Shown: positions 34,307 through 42,036, numbered from the stretch's first letter. The stretch is DNA of 59,386 nucleotides from Streptomyces sp. CBMA291 (GCF_014596525.1 NZ_MSJP01000097.1:1-59386), one strand, 5' to 3'. The notes: generated by a model not told the origin, from the letters alone. A program made the numbers and translations.

Positions 34307-34379
34307 TGGAGCTAAGGAGAATTGAACTCCTGACCTCCTGCATGCCATGCAGGCGCTCTACCAACTGAGCTATAGCCCC
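34307..34379 (-). tRNA. tRNA-Ala (anticodon GGC), copy 2
   Basis: Identical in all 73 bases to the copy at 32278-32350, with the same G3:U70 pair and no encoded CCA. A TAGAGT -10-like box lies at 34416-34421. The flanks differ from those of copy 1 beyond the mature sequence. Confidence 0.97.
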
Positions 34380-34415
34380 TCGTGTTCTTCGCGCTCTGCG
34401 CTGCGAACAAGAAGA

Positions 34416-34421
34416 ACTCTA
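34416..34421 (-). promoter_or_regulatory. Possible -10 box (TAGAGT) for tRNA-Ala copy 2
   Basis: TAGAGT about 37 bases upstream of the mature 5' end; a plausible precursor start lies near 34409. Confidence 0.3.
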
Positions 34422-34474
34422 GCCTGTGACCTGCCGGAAAGTGAAATCCGGGTCCGGCAGGCCCCCCGAGGGGC

Positions 34475-35128
34475 TCAGGCGTCGTCGCCGAGGACCGGCT
34501 CGGGCAGCGTGCCGGCGTTGTGCTCGGACAGGCGCCAGCCGCGGACGCCCTCGCCGAGGACGGACCAACAGCAGTTCGAGAGACCGCCCAGGCTCTCCCA
34601 GTGACGGGCCTCAAGACCCAGCAGGCGGCCGATGGTGGTGCGGATGGCGCCGCCGTGGCTGACCACGACGAGCGTGCCGCCCTCGGGGAGCTTGTCGGCG
34701 TGCTCAAGGACCACCGGGGCGGCCCGGTCGGCCACCTCGGTCTCCAGTTCGCCGCCGCCCCTGCGCACGGGCTCGCCGCGCTTCCAGGCGGCGTACTGCT
34801 CGCCGTACCGCGCCACGATCTCCTCGTGGGTCAGCCCCTGCCACACCCCCGCGTACGTCTCGCGCAGTGCGGCGTCGTGGGCGACGGTGTGGCCGGTGAG
34901 CGCCGCCAGCTCGGCGGCGGTGGCGGCGGCCCGCTTCAGGTCGGAGGCCACGATGGCGTCCGGCTTCAGCGCGGCGAGCAGCCGGGCGGCCCGGCGCGCC
35001 TGGGCGACGCCGGTCTCCGTCAGCTCGATGTCGGTCGAGCCCTGGAATCGGCGCTCCAGGTTCCACGAGGTCTGGCCGTGCCGCCAGAGGACGATGCGGC
35101 GGCCCCTGCCGCCCCCGGTGGTGCTCAG
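34475..35128 (-). CDS. Histidine phosphatase family protein (phosphoglycerate mutase-like), apparent CTG start
   Basis: 217 residues. The catalytic RHG motif is IVLWRHGQTSWN, with the second histidine in VVVSHGGAIRTTIG; ASDLKRAAATAAEL and GVWQGLTHEEI are also typical. The family includes phosphatases and cofactor-dependent mutases, and the substrate is unknown. The frame has a TGA just upstream, and the only start-like codon before the essential RHG is CTG at 35128, which overlaps the rsfS stop as CTGA. A GTG start at 34951 would remove the active site. It is translationally coupled to rsfS. Confidence 0.85.
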   Translation of the reverse strand: MSTTGGGRGRRIVLWRHGQTSWNLERRFQGSTDIELTETGVAQARRAARLLAALKPDAIVASDLKRAAATAAELAALTGHTVAHDAALRETYAGVWQGLTHEEIVARYGEQYAAWKRGEPVRRGGGELETEVADRAAPVVLEHADKLPEGGTLVVVSHGGAIRTTIGRLLGLEARHWESLGGLSNCCWSVLGEGVRGWRLSEHNAGTLPEPVLGDDA

Positions 35129-35592
35129 CTCAGCTCACCGTCCACCGCGTCGGGCAGCCCGGCGGCGTGGTCGGAGAGGTCGACACCGGTCAGGGCGGCG
35201 TGCTCGGCGCCCTTGCCGTGGGTCTTCCGCGCGTCCTCGGGGAGGGGCAGCTCGGGGCAGTCCTTCCACAGGCGCTCAAGCGCGTAGAAGACGCGCTCCT
35301 CGCTGTGCTGGACGTGGACGACGATGTCGACGTAGTCCAGCAGGATCCAGCGGGCGTCCCGGTCGCCCTCGCGGCGGACCGGCTTGGCGCCGAGGTCCTT
35401 GTTCAGGCGCTCCTCGATCTCGTCGACGATCGACTTGACCTGGCGGTCGTTGGGCGCGGAGGCGAGCAGGAAGGCGTCGGTGATCGACAGCACGTCGCTG
35501 ACGTCGTACGCGATGATGTCGTGCGCGAGTCGGTCGGCGGCCGCCTGGGCGGCAGCGTTGACAAGCTCGATGGAACGATCCGTGGCGGTCAC
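35125..35592 (-). CDS. rsfS: Ribosomal silencing factor RsfS
   Basis: 155 residues from GTG (VTATDRSIELV). ADRLAHDIIAYDVSDVLSIT, ASAPNDRQVKSIVDEIEERL and WILLDYVDIVVHVQ are diagnostic of the RsfS/Iojap family, which binds uL14 and blocks subunit joining in nutrient limitation. A TTG at 35616, eight codons upstream, has a much better Shine-Dalgarno (GGAGGAG) and may be the true start. It follows nadD and the LCP-like gene, as is common, and is coupled to the histidine phosphatase. Confidence 0.93.
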   Translation of the reverse strand: MTATDRSIELVNAAAQAAADRLAHDIIAYDVSDVLSITDAFLLASAPNDRQVKSIVDEIEERLNKDLGAKPVRREGDRDARWILLDYVDIVVHVQHSEERVFYALERLWKDCPELPLPEDARKTHGKGAEHAALTGVDLSDHAAGLPDAVDGELS

Positions 35593-35681
35593 AAGCAGGC
35601 TTTCGTCGGCGGTCAAGTACTCCTCCAGGGTCTCACGGACCGCCGACGACCCCGCCAACGTTTTCCCGAGCGGTCCCCGGG

Positions 35682-35784
35682 CAGGCCCCGGCCCGCGCCC
35701 GCCGGAGCCGGGAGCGGGCCGGGGCCTGGCCTTCCGGACCGTGCCGGGACCCGGGAAGCCGGGGTCCTGTCCGGTCCGGAAGGC
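35682..35784 (-). terminator. Double hairpin terminator after the LCP-like gene
   Basis: First (transcription order) a 13-bp perfect stem GCCTTCCGGACCG/CGGTCCGGAAGGC (35729-35784), then a 15-bp stem starting CAGGCCCCGGCCCGC (35682-35728). Confidence 0.7.
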
Positions 35785-35789
35785 ACCGA

Positions 35790-37529
35790 CTAGCGGGCTC
35801 CCGGGACCTTGTAGTCCTTGCCCAGGACGACGGTGACCGCCGCCGCTCCTGAGGGCTTGCCCTTGGTGACGGATTCGGCCGGCAGGCCCAGCGTCTTGGC
35901 GACCTCGGCCGCCGTCGCCTTCTGGGCCTCGTCGGCGTACACGACCTGCGACTTCTCCTGGGTCGTCGTCTCCGTGCCGCCCACGAAGGAGAAGCCGCCG
36001 TTGATCAGGACGACCCGGGCCGCCTCGGTCGCCTTCTTCCCGGAGCCGTCTCGGACCGAGACCCGGGGCACGTCGTCGGTCCTGGGCGCGGTGACCTTGC
36101 CGCCCAGGACGTCCTTCACCAGGGACTCGCCCGCGCCCTCGGTCAGCGTGCCGTCCTGGGCCACCGGGAGGACGGTCGTCTTGTAGTCGCCGAGCTTGGC
36201 GTGCTCGGCGAGCTTGGCCAGGGACGCGCCCAGGTCCTTCTCGGGGAGCGAGGGGTCGAGGATCTGCTGGAGGGTCTGGATGGTGACCGTGGCGGCCTCG
36301 GGGTCGGAGGAGAACTTCCGCAGGGTGGCGTAGACGACCTGGCCGAAGCGCTGGAGCTGCTTGTCCTCGGCCTCGCCGGGGCCCCGGTAGGTGGCGTAGG
36401 CGACGGCGGCGCGGCCGTCGAGTGTCTGCTTCTCGCCCTTCCGGACGAGCGGCTCGGCGGCCTTCCCGGTGTCGGGGACCTGCGCGTCGGTGTCCGTCTC
36501 GATGCCGCCGACGGTCTCGACGAGGTTCTCCAGGTACGGGGTGTCCAGGCGCCAGGTGCCGGTGATGCCGGTGCCGAGGAGGTTGTCGATGGCCTCCCTG
36601 GTCCCGCCGGCGCCGTCGTCCTCGACCGATTTGCCGAGGGTGGTCGCCGCGCCCTCGTCGTCGGCGACGACGACGGAGTTGGGGAGCAGGACGGTGGTGC
36701 CCTGGCGGGTGGTGGTGTTGTCGACGAGCAGGGCGGTGGAGGTCCGGTTGTTCTTGATGTCGTGGAGGTGGACGACGATCATGTCGCGCTTCTGCGGGCC
36801 GGTGGCGGCGGTCGCGCCCTTGGCGTCGTCGTCGGACGAGCCGGGGAGGAGACCGGCGGACCAGAGGTAGCCGATCCCGCCCGCGACGGCGAGCACGAGG
36901 ACGACGACCAGGGCGACGATCCGGTGGCGGCCCCGGCGCCGGGCCTCCTCGCGGCGCTCCGAGCGGCTCTCGGTGAACTTGAGCCAGTCGATGACGTCCT
37001 CGGAGTCCTCGTCGGGCTCCTCGATGAACGAGAACTGCTCGGTGCGGTAGTCCCGGCCGTCCGAGGCTCCGTCGGCGTCGCCGGGACGGGCCGGGGCGGG
37101 CCGCTCGGACGCGGGCGGCCGCTGCCCGGGGAATCCGGCCTGGGCCTCGACGGGCGGGGCCTGCGGTGTCCGCATCGGCGCGGGCGCGGGGACGGGGTCC
37201 TGGGCGGGGGCCGGGACGGGGTTCTGCGCGGGGGCCGGGGCGGGCTCCGTCGGCGCGGCCCACTGCTGTCCGTCGTCGTAGCCGGGGTAGGCGTAGCCCT
37301 GCTGTCCGTACGGGTCGTAGGAGGGCTGCTGCTGGGCGTAGGGGTCGTAGCCGTACGACGGCTGCTGTTGCGGCTGGGCCTGCTGCTGTGCTCCGTACGG
37401 GTCGTAGTGCTGCCCGGGGGCCTGCTGGGGTGCCTGTGGCTGCTGGTACACCGGCTGGCCGTACTCGTCGTAGCCGATGATCTGCGGCTGTGGGTAGTAC
37501 GGGTCGTACGGGTGTTGCTGGTCGTTCAC
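35790..37529 (-). CDS. LCP-like protein with LytR_C domain and long Tyr/Pro/Gln-rich N-terminus
   Basis: 579 residues. Residues 1-130 are low-complexity, with repeated YDPYG and APAQ blocks. A charged stretch to about 202 leads into one membrane segment (IVALVVVLVLAVAGGIGYLW, 204-223). An LCP-like domain (about 245-410) and a LytR_C domain (about 490-575) follow outside. Canonical LCP catalytic residues are not evident: where family members have a LSIPRDT-like motif this one reads LLPNSVVVAD. It may bind rather than transfer cell-wall polymer. It sits between nadD and rsfS, probably in one operon. Confidence 0.85.
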   Translation of the reverse strand: MNDQQHPYDPYYPQPQIIGYDEYGQPVYQQPQAPQQAPGQHYDPYGAQQQAQPQQQPSYGYDPYAQQQPSYDPYGQQGYAYPGYDDGQQWAAPTEPAPAPAQNPVPAPAQDPVPAPAPMRTPQAPPVEAQAGFPGQRPPASERPAPARPGDADGASDGRDYRTEQFSFIEEPDEDSEDVIDWLKFTESRSERREEARRRGRHRIVALVVVLVLAVAGGIGYLWSAGLLPGSSDDDAKGATAATGPQKRDMIVVHLHDIKNNRTSTALLVDNTTTRQGTTVLLPNSVVVADDEGAATTLGKSVEDDGAGGTREAIDNLLGTGITGTWRLDTPYLENLVETVGGIETDTDAQVPDTGKAAEPLVRKGEKQTLDGRAAVAYATYRGPGEAEDKQLQRFGQVVYATLRKFSSDPEAATVTIQTLQQILDPSLPEKDLGASLAKLAEHAKLGDYKTTVLPVAQDGTLTEGAGESLVKDVLGGKVTAPRTDDVPRVSVRDGSGKKATEAARVVLINGGFSFVGGTETTTQEKSQVVYADEAQKATAAEVAKTLGLPAESVTKGKPSGAAAVTVVLGKDYKVPGAR

Positions 37530-37548
37530 GGGTGCCCCTCCCGGAAGT

Positions 37549-38169
37549 TCACTCGCCGCGGTACAACTGGCGCTTGTCGATGTAGCGCACCACGCCGTCC
37601 GGGACCAGGTACCAGACGGGATCGCCCTCGGCGACCCGTGCCCGGCAGTCGGTGGAGGAGATGGCGAGCGCGGGCACCTCGACCAGGGAGACGCCGCCCT
37701 TGGGCAGTCCGTCGTCGGTGAGGTCGTGGCCCGGCCGGGTGACGCCGATGAAGTGGGCGAGCGAGAACAACTCCTCGGCGTCGCGCCAGGTGAGGATCTG
37801 CGACAGCGCGTCGGCCCCGGTGATGAAGAAGAGGTCGGAGTCGCTGTTGAGGGAGCGCAGGTCCCGGAGGGTGTCGATGGTGTAGGTGGCGCCGCCGCGG
37901 TCGATGTCGATCCGGCTGACCGAGAACTGCGGGTTGGAGGCGGTGGCGATGACCGTCATCAGGTAGCGGTCCTCCGCCGCCGACACGGTCTTGTCACTCT
38001 TCTGCCATGGCTGCCCCGTCGGTACGAACACCACCTCGTCCAGATCGAACAAGGCGGCGACCTCGCTGGCCGCCACCAGGTGGCCGTGGTGGATCGGGTC
38101 GAAGGTCCCGCCCATCACGCCGAGTCGACGCTTCCCGCGCGCGCCAGTAGGCACTTCCTGCTCTCCCAT
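37549..38169 (-). CDS. nadD: Nicotinate-nucleotide adenylyltransferase
   Basis: 206 residues. The nucleotidyltransferase motifs GVMGGTFDPIHHGHL (HxGH) and ISSTDCRARV (ISSTxxR) are intact, with TGADALSQILTW and FIGVTRPGH between. It adenylates nicotinate mononucleotide in NAD synthesis. The ATG at 38169 begins MGEQEVPTGARGKRRLG; a TAGGCT -10 lies 8 bases upstream. It heads the nadD, LCP-like, rsfS, phosphatase series. Confidence 0.95.
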   Translation of the reverse strand: MGEQEVPTGARGKRRLGVMGGTFDPIHHGHLVAASEVAALFDLDEVVFVPTGQPWQKSDKTVSAAEDRYLMTVIATASNPQFSVSRIDIDRGGATYTIDTLRDLRSLNSDSDLFFITGADALSQILTWRDAEELFSLAHFIGVTRPGHDLTDDGLPKGGVSLVEVPALAISSTDCRARVAEGDPVWYLVPDGVVRYIDKRQLYRGE

Positions 38170-38177
38170 GCGTGCAG

Positions 38178-38183
38178 AGCCTA
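38178..38183 (-). promoter_or_regulatory. -10 box (TAGGCT) of nadD
   Basis: TAGGCT, 8 bases, ATG; near-leaderless. Confidence 0.35.
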
Positions 38184-38220
38184 CTGGCACGGCGGCGGGC
38201 GCCGGATCAGGGTCTCCGGT

Positions 38221-38382
38221 TCAGCGGTCGCGGTTGAAACGAGTGGTGATCCACAGCAGCAGCAGAAGGGCGCCGAACGCGCCGAAGCCGGTGAGGTAGG
38301 GGCTGAGGCTTTCGTGGTTGCCGCCGTGCTCGGCGCCCTCGGCGAGAGAGACCAGGTTGGCGGCGGTGCTGTGGAGGCTCAT
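38221..38382 (-). CDS. Tiny membrane protein (53 residues)
   Basis: M-S-L-H-S-T-A-A-N-L then a Glu/His/Gly region, then one membrane helix (YLTGFGAFGALLLLLWITTR) and a basic end FNRDR. Codon third positions are G/C throughout, and the helix is followed by positive residues, so the C-terminus is probably inside. The size and position just upstream of nadD look like a conserved Streptomyces small protein. Function is unknown. Confidence 0.65.
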   Translation of the reverse strand: MSLHSTAANLVSLAEGAEHGGNHESLSPYLTGFGAFGALLLLLWITTRFNRDR

Positions 38383-38465
38383 CTTCGACAGACCTATCGA
38401 TCGGGGATGGGAGCGGAGACTTCGCGCACATCGTATGCGGGCGGTCCGTGGAGGCTCACGCCGAC

Positions 38466-38678
38466 TCAGGCGTTGGCGTCGCGCTCCGTGTTGCCTTCGG
38501 CGCCGCCGGAGGGCCCGTCGGTCTCGTCCGAGCCGCTCCGGTAGCCCCGGAGGAGGAACCAGGCGAGCAGCGCGCCGCCCACGATGGAGACGAGCAGCAC
38601 GATGCGGAGCGTGTCGCCCGGCCCCTGCTGTGCGGCGTCCGCGAGCAGGAGGGCTGCGGCGTCGGCGGTGTCCGGCAT
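38466..38678 (-). CDS. Small single-pass membrane protein (70 residues)
   Basis: Starts MPDTADAAALLLADAAQQGP, then a membrane helix (RIVLLVSIVGGALLAWFLL), then RGYRSGSDETDG and an acidic/Gly tail. AGGAGTACGACCGCC precedes the ATG. The frame continues upstream without a convincing start. It lies beside the 53-residue membrane protein with the same orientation and is divergent from the M48 gene. Function is unknown. Confidence 0.65.
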   Translation of the reverse strand: MPDTADAAALLLADAAQQGPGDTLRIVLLVSIVGGALLAWFLLRGYRSGSDETDGPSGGAEGNTERDANA

Positions 38679-38809
38679 GGCGGTCGTACTCCTCGTTCGT
38701 CCGTGGTGCCCGAAGTTATCCACAGGGCCCCGGGCACACGGTAGCGCCAGCGCCTAGGGTGGGTTCCGTCAGGGGGACGAGCACCGACTCGTACGAACAG
38801 GGGGCATCC

Positions 38810-40018
38810 ATGACCGAGAACGACCTGGGGAACGTGCCGAGCAGGCAGCGGAAGCGGTTCCCCGGCATCTCCTCGCGGACCTACGAGCATCCGGCCGACC
38901 GCTCGGCGCTGGTGGCGCTGCGCAAGCTGAGCGGCTTCGACACGGTCTTCAAGGCGCTCAGCGGGCTCCTGCCCGAGCGCAGCCTGCGACTGCTCTTCCT
39001 CTCGGACTCCGTCCGGGTGAGCGACGCCCAGTTCGGGCACCTCAACGACATGCTGCGGGACGCCTGTTACATCCTGGACCTGGAGAAGGTCCCGGCGATG
39101 TACGTGACGCAGGATCCGAAGCCCAACGCGATGTGCATCGGTCTCGACGAGCCGATCATCGTGGTCACCACCGGTCTGGTGGAGCTGCTCGACGAGGAGG
39201 AGATGCGGGCGGTCGTCGGGCACGAGGTCGGTCACGCCCTCTCCGGGCACTCCGTGTACCGCACGGTGCTGCTCTTCCTCACCGGGCTCGCGCTCAAGGT
39301 CGCCTGGATCCCGCTGGGGAACGTGGCGATCACGGCGATCGTGACGGCGCTGCGCGAGTGGTTCCGCAAGTCCGAACTCTCCGCGGACCGGGCCGGACTC
39401 CTCGTCGGTCAGGACGTACGGGCGTCGATGCGCGGGCTGATGAAGATCGCGGGCGGCAACCACCTCCACGAGATGAACGTGGACGCGTTCCTCGCGCAGG
39501 CCGAGGAGTACGAGAAGGCCGGTGACCTGCGGGACTCGGTCCTGAAGATCCTCAATGTGCTGCCCCGTTCGCACCCCTTCACCACCGTCCGGGCGGCGGA
39601 GCTGAAGAAGTGGGCGGAGGGCCGCGACTTCCAGCGGATCATGGACGGGCACTACCCGAAGCGCACGGAGGACAAGGACACCTCCGTCACGGACGCCTTC
39701 CGCGAGTCGGCCGGGCACTACGCCGACACGGTGCGGACCAGCAAGGATCCCCTCCTGAAGCTGGTCGGGGACATAGCAGGCGGCGCCGGTGACCTGGCGG
39801 GCGATCTGGGCGGCCGGCTCCGCAACGCCTTCGGCGGCGGCCAGGGCACGAAGGACTCCCCGAGCGGGAAGACCGCCCCCGGCGACACGGAGACCCCGGG
39901 CCACGAGGGCACTCCGGGCGACAAGGCCTCCGAAGGCGGAAAGAGCGAGAAGGGCGACCAGGACGGCAGGGGCGGCCAGAGCGGGGAGACCGGGGAGAGC
40001 GGGGACTCCCGGGGCTAG
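38810..40018 (+). CDS. M48-family metallopeptidase
   Basis: 402 residues. The zinc motif HEVGH (138-142, in VVGHEVGHALSGH) is followed by a hydrophobic segment (TVLLFLTGLALKVAWIPLGN) and the third-ligand region SELSADRAG. No signal peptide is visible, so the catalytic domain may be cytoplasmic or membrane-associated, like HtpX. The C-terminal 90 residues are a hydrophilic Gly/Glu/Asp/Lys tail (GETGESGDSRG). The TAG stop at 40016 is followed by about 35 in-frame codons of clean Asp-Tyr-Gly-Gly-His repeats. Confidence 0.9.
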   Translation: MTENDLGNVPSRQRKRFPGISSRTYEHPADRSALVALRKLSGFDTVFKALSGLLPERSLRLLFLSDSVRVSDAQFGHLNDMLRDACYILDLEKVPAMYVTQDPKPNAMCIGLDEPIIVVTTGLVELLDEEEMRAVVGHEVGHALSGHSVYRTVLLFLTGLALKVAWIPLGNVAITAIVTALREWFRKSELSADRAGLLVGQDVRASMRGLMKIAGGNHLHEMNVDAFLAQAEEYEKAGDLRDSVLKILNVLPRSHPFTTVRAAELKKWAEGRDFQRIMDGHYPKRTEDKDTSVTDAFRESAGHYADTVRTSKDPLLKLVGDIAGGAGDLAGDLGGRLRNAFGGGQGTKDSPSGKTAPGDTETPGHEGTPGDKASEGGKSEKGDQDGRGGQSGETGESGDSRG

Positions 40019-40129
40019 GACGGCCGGGCGGGCCAGCACCGCCGCAGCGGCAACGACGACTACGGCGGCCACGGCGGCAGGGGTGGCCACGACGACTACG
40101 GCGGCCACGACTACGGCGGCTACGGAGCC
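40019..40129 (+). repeat. In-frame repeat tail after the M48 stop codon
   Basis: After the TAG the same frame reads DGRAGQHRRSGN then DDYGGHGGRGGHDDYGGHDY, from repeated GACGACTACGGCGGCCAC. It looks like former or readthrough coding sequence. Confidence 0.6.
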
Positions 40130-40154
40130 AGGGTGGCTGCGAAGGCCAGGGCTA

Positions 40155-41270
40155 CTACGGCGTGGGCTCGGCCTTCGGGGACAGGGCTCCGCAGAGGAAC
40201 GGGGCGGCGGGCCGGGCCGTGGCGTACGGGTCGGTGAGCGCCGGGCGATCGCCGCCGGGGGCCCGCTCGCCCGCAAGGAGCGGTCGCAGGTCGCCTGAGG
40301 TGTCCGGGCCACACGCCTGGGGGCCCGCCTCGACCGTGCTGGTCAGCAGCTCGGCCCGGTGCATGCGCAGGTCGTCGCGGTCGAAGCGGAAGTGCACGAC
40401 CCGGTGGACGGTGAAGAGGGACGCGTCGGCCGGTCCCGGGGCCCGGCCCTCCGGGCGGAGGCCGTATCCCGGGCCCTGGCCGGCCGGGCGGAGGGCGTAG
40501 GTGTACGTGTGGTCGGCGGTGACGTCCAGGGTGTCGGTGCCGGTCTCCTCGTAGCGCAGGGTGCCCTTGACCCGGGTGGCCGGGTCCGCGACGGCGACCC
40601 GTCGGGGGTCGAAGCGGACCAGCCAGGCCGCGGGGGCGTGCCGACCGTCGTCTGCGGGTGCCTCGACGCTCCGGTCGAACTGGTCCAGCTGGTCCGGGTC
40701 GAGCAGCAGGCGCGGCGGCCGTACGGTCACGCCGGAGAGGACGTCGGGCTCCAGGGCGGAGGCCACCAGATAGTCCTTGGCGATGCCGAGGGCTGTGACG
40801 ACCTGGCTCTCGGCGAAGTGGGAGGTGCGTCCGACGGCGGGCAGGCTGATCCCGGCGGCGCCGACGCGGTATTCGGCCACCGGGCTGTGGTCGAAGAGGG
40901 CCTCGGGGGTGCCGCCGGTGACCGGGCCCTGGGGTGAGAGGGGGACCACGGTGGTCCGCAGGGGCTCGGCGCGCTGGTCGGCGGGCGGTTGGTAGGGGTT
41001 GCGGACGCCCAGGTAGATGGCGGTGCCGAAGGCGAGGAGGATCAGCAGGACGAGCAGGATGGCCTGGCGGGAGCTGCTGCGGCTCTCCCACGCGGAGGGG
41101 CGGCTGCGGACGGCCCGGGTGTGTTCGCCCATGCGCTCGCTGGCCGAGAGTTCCTGGAGGTGGGCAGCGCGGACGAACGCCTCGTCGAAGACGACGGACC
41201 GAAACTCGTCCTCGCCACCGCCGGGGATCCCCTCGGGTGTCCCCTCGGGCGGGTCGCCACGGCCTGCCAT
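40155..41270 (-). CDS. Conserved hypothetical single-pass membrane protein A
   Basis: 371 residues. The N-terminal cytoplasmic part has FRSVVFDEAFVRAAHLQELS and SERMGEHTRAVRSR, followed by one membrane segment (AILLVLLILLAFGTAIYLG) and a 270-residue extracytoplasmic region with several Cys near the C-terminus (QACGPD, LCGALS). The same VVFDExFVRAA motif occurs in the next protein. No enzymatic motif was seen. Leaderless by position (TACCCT 6 bases before ATG). It converges on the M48 gene. Confidence 0.78.
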   Translation of the reverse strand: MAGRGDPPEGTPEGIPGGGEDEFRSVVFDEAFVRAAHLQELSASERMGEHTRAVRSRPSAWESRSSSRQAILLVLLILLAFGTAIYLGVRNPYQPPADQRAEPLRTTVVPLSPQGPVTGGTPEALFDHSPVAEYRVGAAGISLPAVGRTSHFAESQVVTALGIAKDYLVASALEPDVLSGVTVRPPRLLLDPDQLDQFDRSVEAPADDGRHAPAAWLVRFDPRRVAVADPATRVKGTLRYEETGTDTLDVTADHTYTYALRPAGQGPGYGLRPEGRAPGPADASLFTVHRVVHFRFDRDDLRMHRAELLTSTVEAGPQACGPDTSGDLRPLLAGERAPGGDRPALTDPYATARPAAPFLCGALSPKAEPTP

Positions 41271-41276
41271 ACCTTC

Positions 41277-41282
41277 AGGGTA
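41277..41282 (-). promoter_or_regulatory. -10 box (TACCCT) of membrane protein A, leaderless
   Basis: TACCCT, 6 bases, ATG. Confidence 0.5.
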
Positions 41283-41397
41283 GGTCGGCGGGGGCTTTCA
41301 TAAACGCCCAGGTACACGACAAGTTCGGAAGAATTCCGCCGTCAAGGCCGTCGGGCGTGCCGGTTTCGGCGGCTCGGGTCCGGTGGGTACCGAGCGG

Positions 41398-41976
41398 CTA
41401 TCCGGGGGACGTGGAGCGTCCGGCGGGTGCCGGGACGGCTACCGGGACCTGGACGGTGCCCGGCGCGGAGTCCGGTTGCGGCGCGTCGACTCCGGTGGTG
41501 GCGGGCGGCGGGACCTGGTCCTGACGGTTGGCCGCCGCGCCCCGGTAGACAGCACTGAAGGCGAGGGCGACCATGCCGACGCCCATGACGAGGGCGAGCA
41601 GCCAGGCGACGGGCCGGTGCCAGCGGGCGCTGCCCCGGTAGGGGCGCAGGGCGCCGCCGTGGCGGCCGTAGGGGCTGGCGTCGTCGCCGATGTCGTCGGG
41701 CTCGTAGGTGAGGCCGGGGGGCTCGGGGTAGTCCCCGTAGGGGTCGTCGTCGACTCCGCCGGCGCCGGCGCGGGCTCGGGCGGACTCGGCCTCGGCTCGG
41801 GCCTGGGCGGCGGCGAGCAGCCGTTCCACGGCGGTCGGCTCGTGGAAGGCGGCGGCCCGTACGAAGTCCTCGTCGAAGACCACGTCGGCGCAGACCTCGT
41901 CGGCGCCTCCGCGGTCGGCAGCGTCATCGGGGTCCCCGCCGTCCTGGAACGGCTTTCCCCCCACGTCGTCCGGCAC
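41398..41976 (-). CDS. Conserved hypothetical single-pass membrane protein B
   Basis: 192 residues from GTG. The N-terminal acidic region leads to CADVVFDEDFVRAAAFHEPT and AVERLLAAAQARAEAE, then an Arg-rich RGSARWHRP, one membrane helix (VAWLLALVMGVGMVALAFSA) and a 50-residue Pro/Ala/Val external tail. It shares the VVFDExFVRAA block with protein A, so the two are a diverged pair. TACTCT lies 6 bases before the GTG (leaderless), which decides the start. Function is unknown. Confidence 0.75.
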   Translation of the reverse strand: MPDDVGGKPFQDGGDPDDAADRGGADEVCADVVFDEDFVRAAAFHEPTAVERLLAAAQARAEAESARARAGAGGVDDDPYGDYPEPPGLTYEPDDIGDDASPYGRHGGALRPYRGSARWHRPVAWLLALVMGVGMVALAFSAVYRGAAANRQDQVPPPATTGVDAPQPDSAPGTVQVPVAVPAPAGRSTSPG

Positions 41977-41982
41977 GGATTC

Positions 41983-41988
41983 AGAGTA
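41983..41988 (-). promoter_or_regulatory. -10 box (TACTCT) of membrane protein B, leaderless
   Basis: TACTCT, 6 bases, GTG. Confidence 0.5.
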
Positions 41989-42006
41989 GACCCGAAAGGT
42001 GGTTTT

Positions 42007-42036
42007 GGGCAGGGAGAGTGCGAACTCTCCCCGCCC
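42007..42036 (-). terminator. Terminator of proA
   Basis: GGGC-A-GGGAGAGT pairing with ACTCTCCC-C-GCCC around a GCGA loop, 18 bases beyond the proA stop. Confidence 0.8.

Noticed and set aside
32278..34379. The two tRNA-Ala genes as att sites of an integrated element
   Set aside because: No integrase, excisionase or phage/plasmid gene lies between them; only a glycosyltransferase and a small conserved protein.
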